Source: a virus. From it: a stretch of DNA of 30,618 nucleotides. Position numbers and translations under genes: made by a program. Positions 28,984 to 30,618 of the stretch are shown here, in pieces; the stretch's first letter is position 1, and each line of letters opens with the position of its first letter. The stretch is taken from positions 1 through 30,618 of IMG/VR virus record IMGVR_UViG_3300043119_000131. The stretch is one strand, 5' to 3'. Under the pieces are notes generated by a model, which worked only from the letters and a program-made list of their open reading frames with translations, was not told where the DNA came from and searched no databases.

Positions 28984-29217
28984 TTATTCAGCGGCCTTCT
29001 TCTGTTCTTGTTTCTGTTTCTCTGCTCGCTTTCTTACCCAAGCATCTGCTGCTCCGGGGAAAGCTCCTGTAATGCCTTCAAGGGCAATGCGGGGCTTAGA
29101 AACAATCCGTAAAGCATCCTTGCCGCAGGTAGAACACCTGTCAGTTCGGATGGCTTCATCTACATACCGTTCAGTGATGTGTGAGTTGTCGCAAAGAAAT
29201 TCAAATATTCGTTTCAT
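28984..29217 (-). CDS. Small zinc-ribbon protein
   Basis: 77 residues with a degenerate FmdB-like zinc ribbon: FLCDNSHITERYVDE, then CSTCGK and RIVSKPRIALEGITGAFPGA, followed by a Lys/Gln-rich tail. Small proteins with this EGITG[AS]FPGA pattern sit between portal and scaffold genes in many phages; their function is unknown. It overlaps the upstream gene by 17 bases. Only C9, C28 and C31 are candidate ligands, so metal binding is uncertain. Confidence 0.7.
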   Translation of the reverse strand: MKRIFEFLCDNSHITERYVDEAIRTDRCSTCGKDALRIVSKPRIALEGITGAFPGAADAWVRKRAEKQKQEQKKAAE

Positions 29218-29443
29218 TTACAATGTCCTCATACACTTCTTCACACATCGCCTTGCGGTTTAAAACTAAATCAATGATGTCCAACTGGCCTTGGCGAAAC
29301 TTCAATTGTTGTTCGTCCTTCACCGTGTAGATGTTATTGATAGAGGTTTTAATCTTTTCAAAGTCCTCAATGAGTGCTTTCCACCCTTCGGTAGCCATCA
29401 TTGAGAATGTTTCTTCGTAATATGTTTGTAACGCTTTGTCCAT
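29201..29443 (-). CDS. Small helical protein downstream of portal, 80 aa
   Basis: A hydrophilic helical protein (YYEETFSMMATEGWKALIEDFEK ... FRQGQLDIIDLVLNRKAMCEE) found between portal and scaffold genes of several podoviruses; function unknown. GAAAGGACG lies ahead of ATG 29443. It might be a coiled-coil partner of portal or scaffold, which is inference. Confidence 0.65.
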   Translation of the reverse strand: MDKALQTYYEETFSMMATEGWKALIEDFEKIKTSINNIYTVKDEQQLKFRQGQLDIIDLVLNRKAMCEEVYEDIVNETNI

Positions 29444-29461
29444 GTAGGAGCGTCCTTTCTG

Positions 29462-30618
29462 TTATTTTTTAATCATTTGTAGCTGTGCAATTCGTTCATT
29501 AGAGCGAATGTCAGCTTCTTTCAAATTTACTTGTTTTTCTTTCAGCATCATGTCAGCTAGTTTCAGACGCTTCTCAAAGTCTCCTCCGTTATCGAGGTTT
29601 GTAGAAGCTGCTGTAACCATCTTCACTCGTTGTTCAACAGGGAGAAGTTGTGTCTCCATCTGTGTCTTCTGAGCATCGGCTGCTTTAGACGCTGCGCTTG
29701 CTTGTAGGTCAGCTGTTTGAGCTGCTGCAAGGGCTGCTGCTGCCTCTTGTTGCTGTTGTGCTGCTTGGGTTGCATTAGGGTCAGGCTGACTCATCTGCTC
29801 AAGCGTAGACATAAGCTCTGCTCTGTTGGACAAGCTGCTGTTAGCAAGAATGCCTTTAAGCAATACAGGGAGAACAGGAGTGTTAGGGCCAAGCGTTTGC
29901 AAGAGACCAATCATCTGCTGCTGTTCAAACTCACGAGCCAAGATGCCAAGGGTGGCAGTTGGAATGAATGTGACATCAACTGACGGATAACGCTCAGGGT
30001 CAAACTGCATATAGCGGTAGGCAGCTTTATAGATGAAAGGCATCATAAAGTCTTCTTGGAAGTTCACCAAGGTACGCTTGTACTTCTTGATGATTCCAGC
30101 CATCGCCATCGACATTCCCTGAGAGCCACCTTCACGAGGCACATTGGAGGGAAGACCTGCACTATCCACTGTTCCTGTCGCTTGAAGCAACATTCTCTCA
30201 AAGTTCTGGGCTGCTGCTGGAGCATCCTGTGTGCTTTGACCGAAGTGGAAGGGGAACAAGATGTCAGCAGGAGGGCCGTTTGTCAGGAAGCTCTTACCGG
30301 GCTTAATTTCAAACTTAGCACCTCGTGGAAGCCGTGTAGCATCCATACCCATCATAGGGGCTGTTGTAAGGGCTACAGAGTCCATATGAGCACGAAGCTG
30401 ACCGTCAATAGCCTTCTGCATATTGTAGGCTTTTTCAACCGTTCCACGCCCATAGAAGCGTCCCGGCACTGTATCGTCCTGATAAGCTACTAGCGGCCTA
30501 TCCTTCATCATGTACGGGTTTTCTTCAGCCTTCAGGAGCATCGAGTCATTAGCAATGACAATGATGGCTTCTACCAGCTCTGAGTAGTCGTCAGCAAGAG
30601 AGTCTTCGGGGAACAAGT
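29462..30618 (-). CDS. Portal protein, C-terminal part (5' end beyond window)
   Basis: About 385 residues of a P22/T7-type portal are present; the reading frame runs off the right edge, so the N-terminus is missing. Visible features: DDTVPGRFYGRGTVEKAYNMQKAIDGQLR, a MMGMDATRLPRGAKFEIKPG segment and VPREGGSQGMSMAMAGIIKK. A Gln/Ala-rich helical C-terminus (about the last 110 residues) is likely the barrel or crown region. The portal forms the ring through which DNA is packed and ejected. Terminase genes probably lie further right. Confidence 0.88.
   Translation of the reverse strand, partial: LFPEDSLADDYSELVEAIIVIANDSMLLKAEENPYMMKDRPLVAYQDDTVPGRFYGRGTVEKAYNMQKAIDGQLRAHMDSVALTTAPMMGMDATRLPRGAKFEIKPGKSFLTNGPPADILFPFHFGQSTQDAPAAAQNFERMLLQATGTVDSAGLPSNVPREGGSQGMSMAMAGIIKKYKRTLVNFQEDFMMPFIYKAAYRYMQFDPERYPSVDVTFIPTATLGILAREFEQQQMIGLLQTLGPNTPVLPVLLKGILANSSLSNRAELMSTLEQMSQPDPNATQAAQQQQEAAAALAAAQTADLQASAASKAADAQKTQMETQLLPVEQRVKMVTAASTNLDNGGDFEKRLKLADMMLKEKQVNLKEADIRSNERIAQLQMIKK

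Noticed and set aside
1-30618. Integrase, repressor or single-subunit RNA polymerase
   Set aside because: No ORF shows their motifs, so a temperate lifestyle or a T7-type transcription programme is not supported within this window.

Overview
This window looks like most of the genome of a lytic, podovirus-like tailed phage (Caudoviricetes) of a bacterium; the host cannot be named from the sequence. The basis is a T7-type replication set (fused primase-helicase, family A DNA polymerase, FEN-like exonuclease, HNH nuclease, probable single-strand DNA-binding protein) combined with a short-tail virion set (portal, scaffold, capsid, adaptor, nozzle, ejection-type proteins, fibre, collar protein). 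No integrase, repressor, single-subunit RNA polymerase or terminase is visible. The window ends inside the portal gene, so packaging genes probably lie beyond the right edge.

Layout. Bases 1-526 hold no convincing gene. They carry short repeats, an inverted repeat and a near-consensus sigma70 promoter (449-476). From 527 to 13650 all genes are on the + strand. First comes a run of small, mostly unknown, often ATGA-overlapped genes (527-3253), likely early host-takeover functions. Next come primase-helicase, small acidic genes, DNA polymerase, a structured leader, the SSB candidate, exonuclease and HNH nuclease. The run closes with a nucleotide-metabolism block (metallophosphoesterase, dATP/dGTP diphosphohydrolase-like protein, B12-dependent class II ribonucleotide reductase), an endonuclease VII and a small HExxH protein. 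A long bidirectional terminator hairpin at 13674-13708 separates this block from the minus-strand genes.

From 13726 to 30618 all genes are on the minus strand. Read in their own direction (right to left) they are: portal, two small genes, scaffold, capsid, terminator, small gene, HNH nuclease, tail fibre, several small genes, tail adaptor, HNH nuclease, tail nozzle, HNH nuclease, tail-collar protein, four virion/ejection-type proteins, endolysin, a probable small TTG-start gene, a membrane protein and a 3TM-type holin.

How it works together: host RNA polymerase probably starts early transcription at extended -10 promoters (TGNTATAAT), four of which occur on the + strand. The replication block copies the genome while RNR and the nucleotide enzymes supply dNTPs. 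The convergent late block builds the particle and lyses the cell. The most unusual features are four zinc-binding endonucleases fitted between genes by overlaps of a few bases, a repeated stop-Shine-Dalgarno-start cassette on both strands, a structured leader before the SSB gene, and non-ATG starts around the fibre gene.
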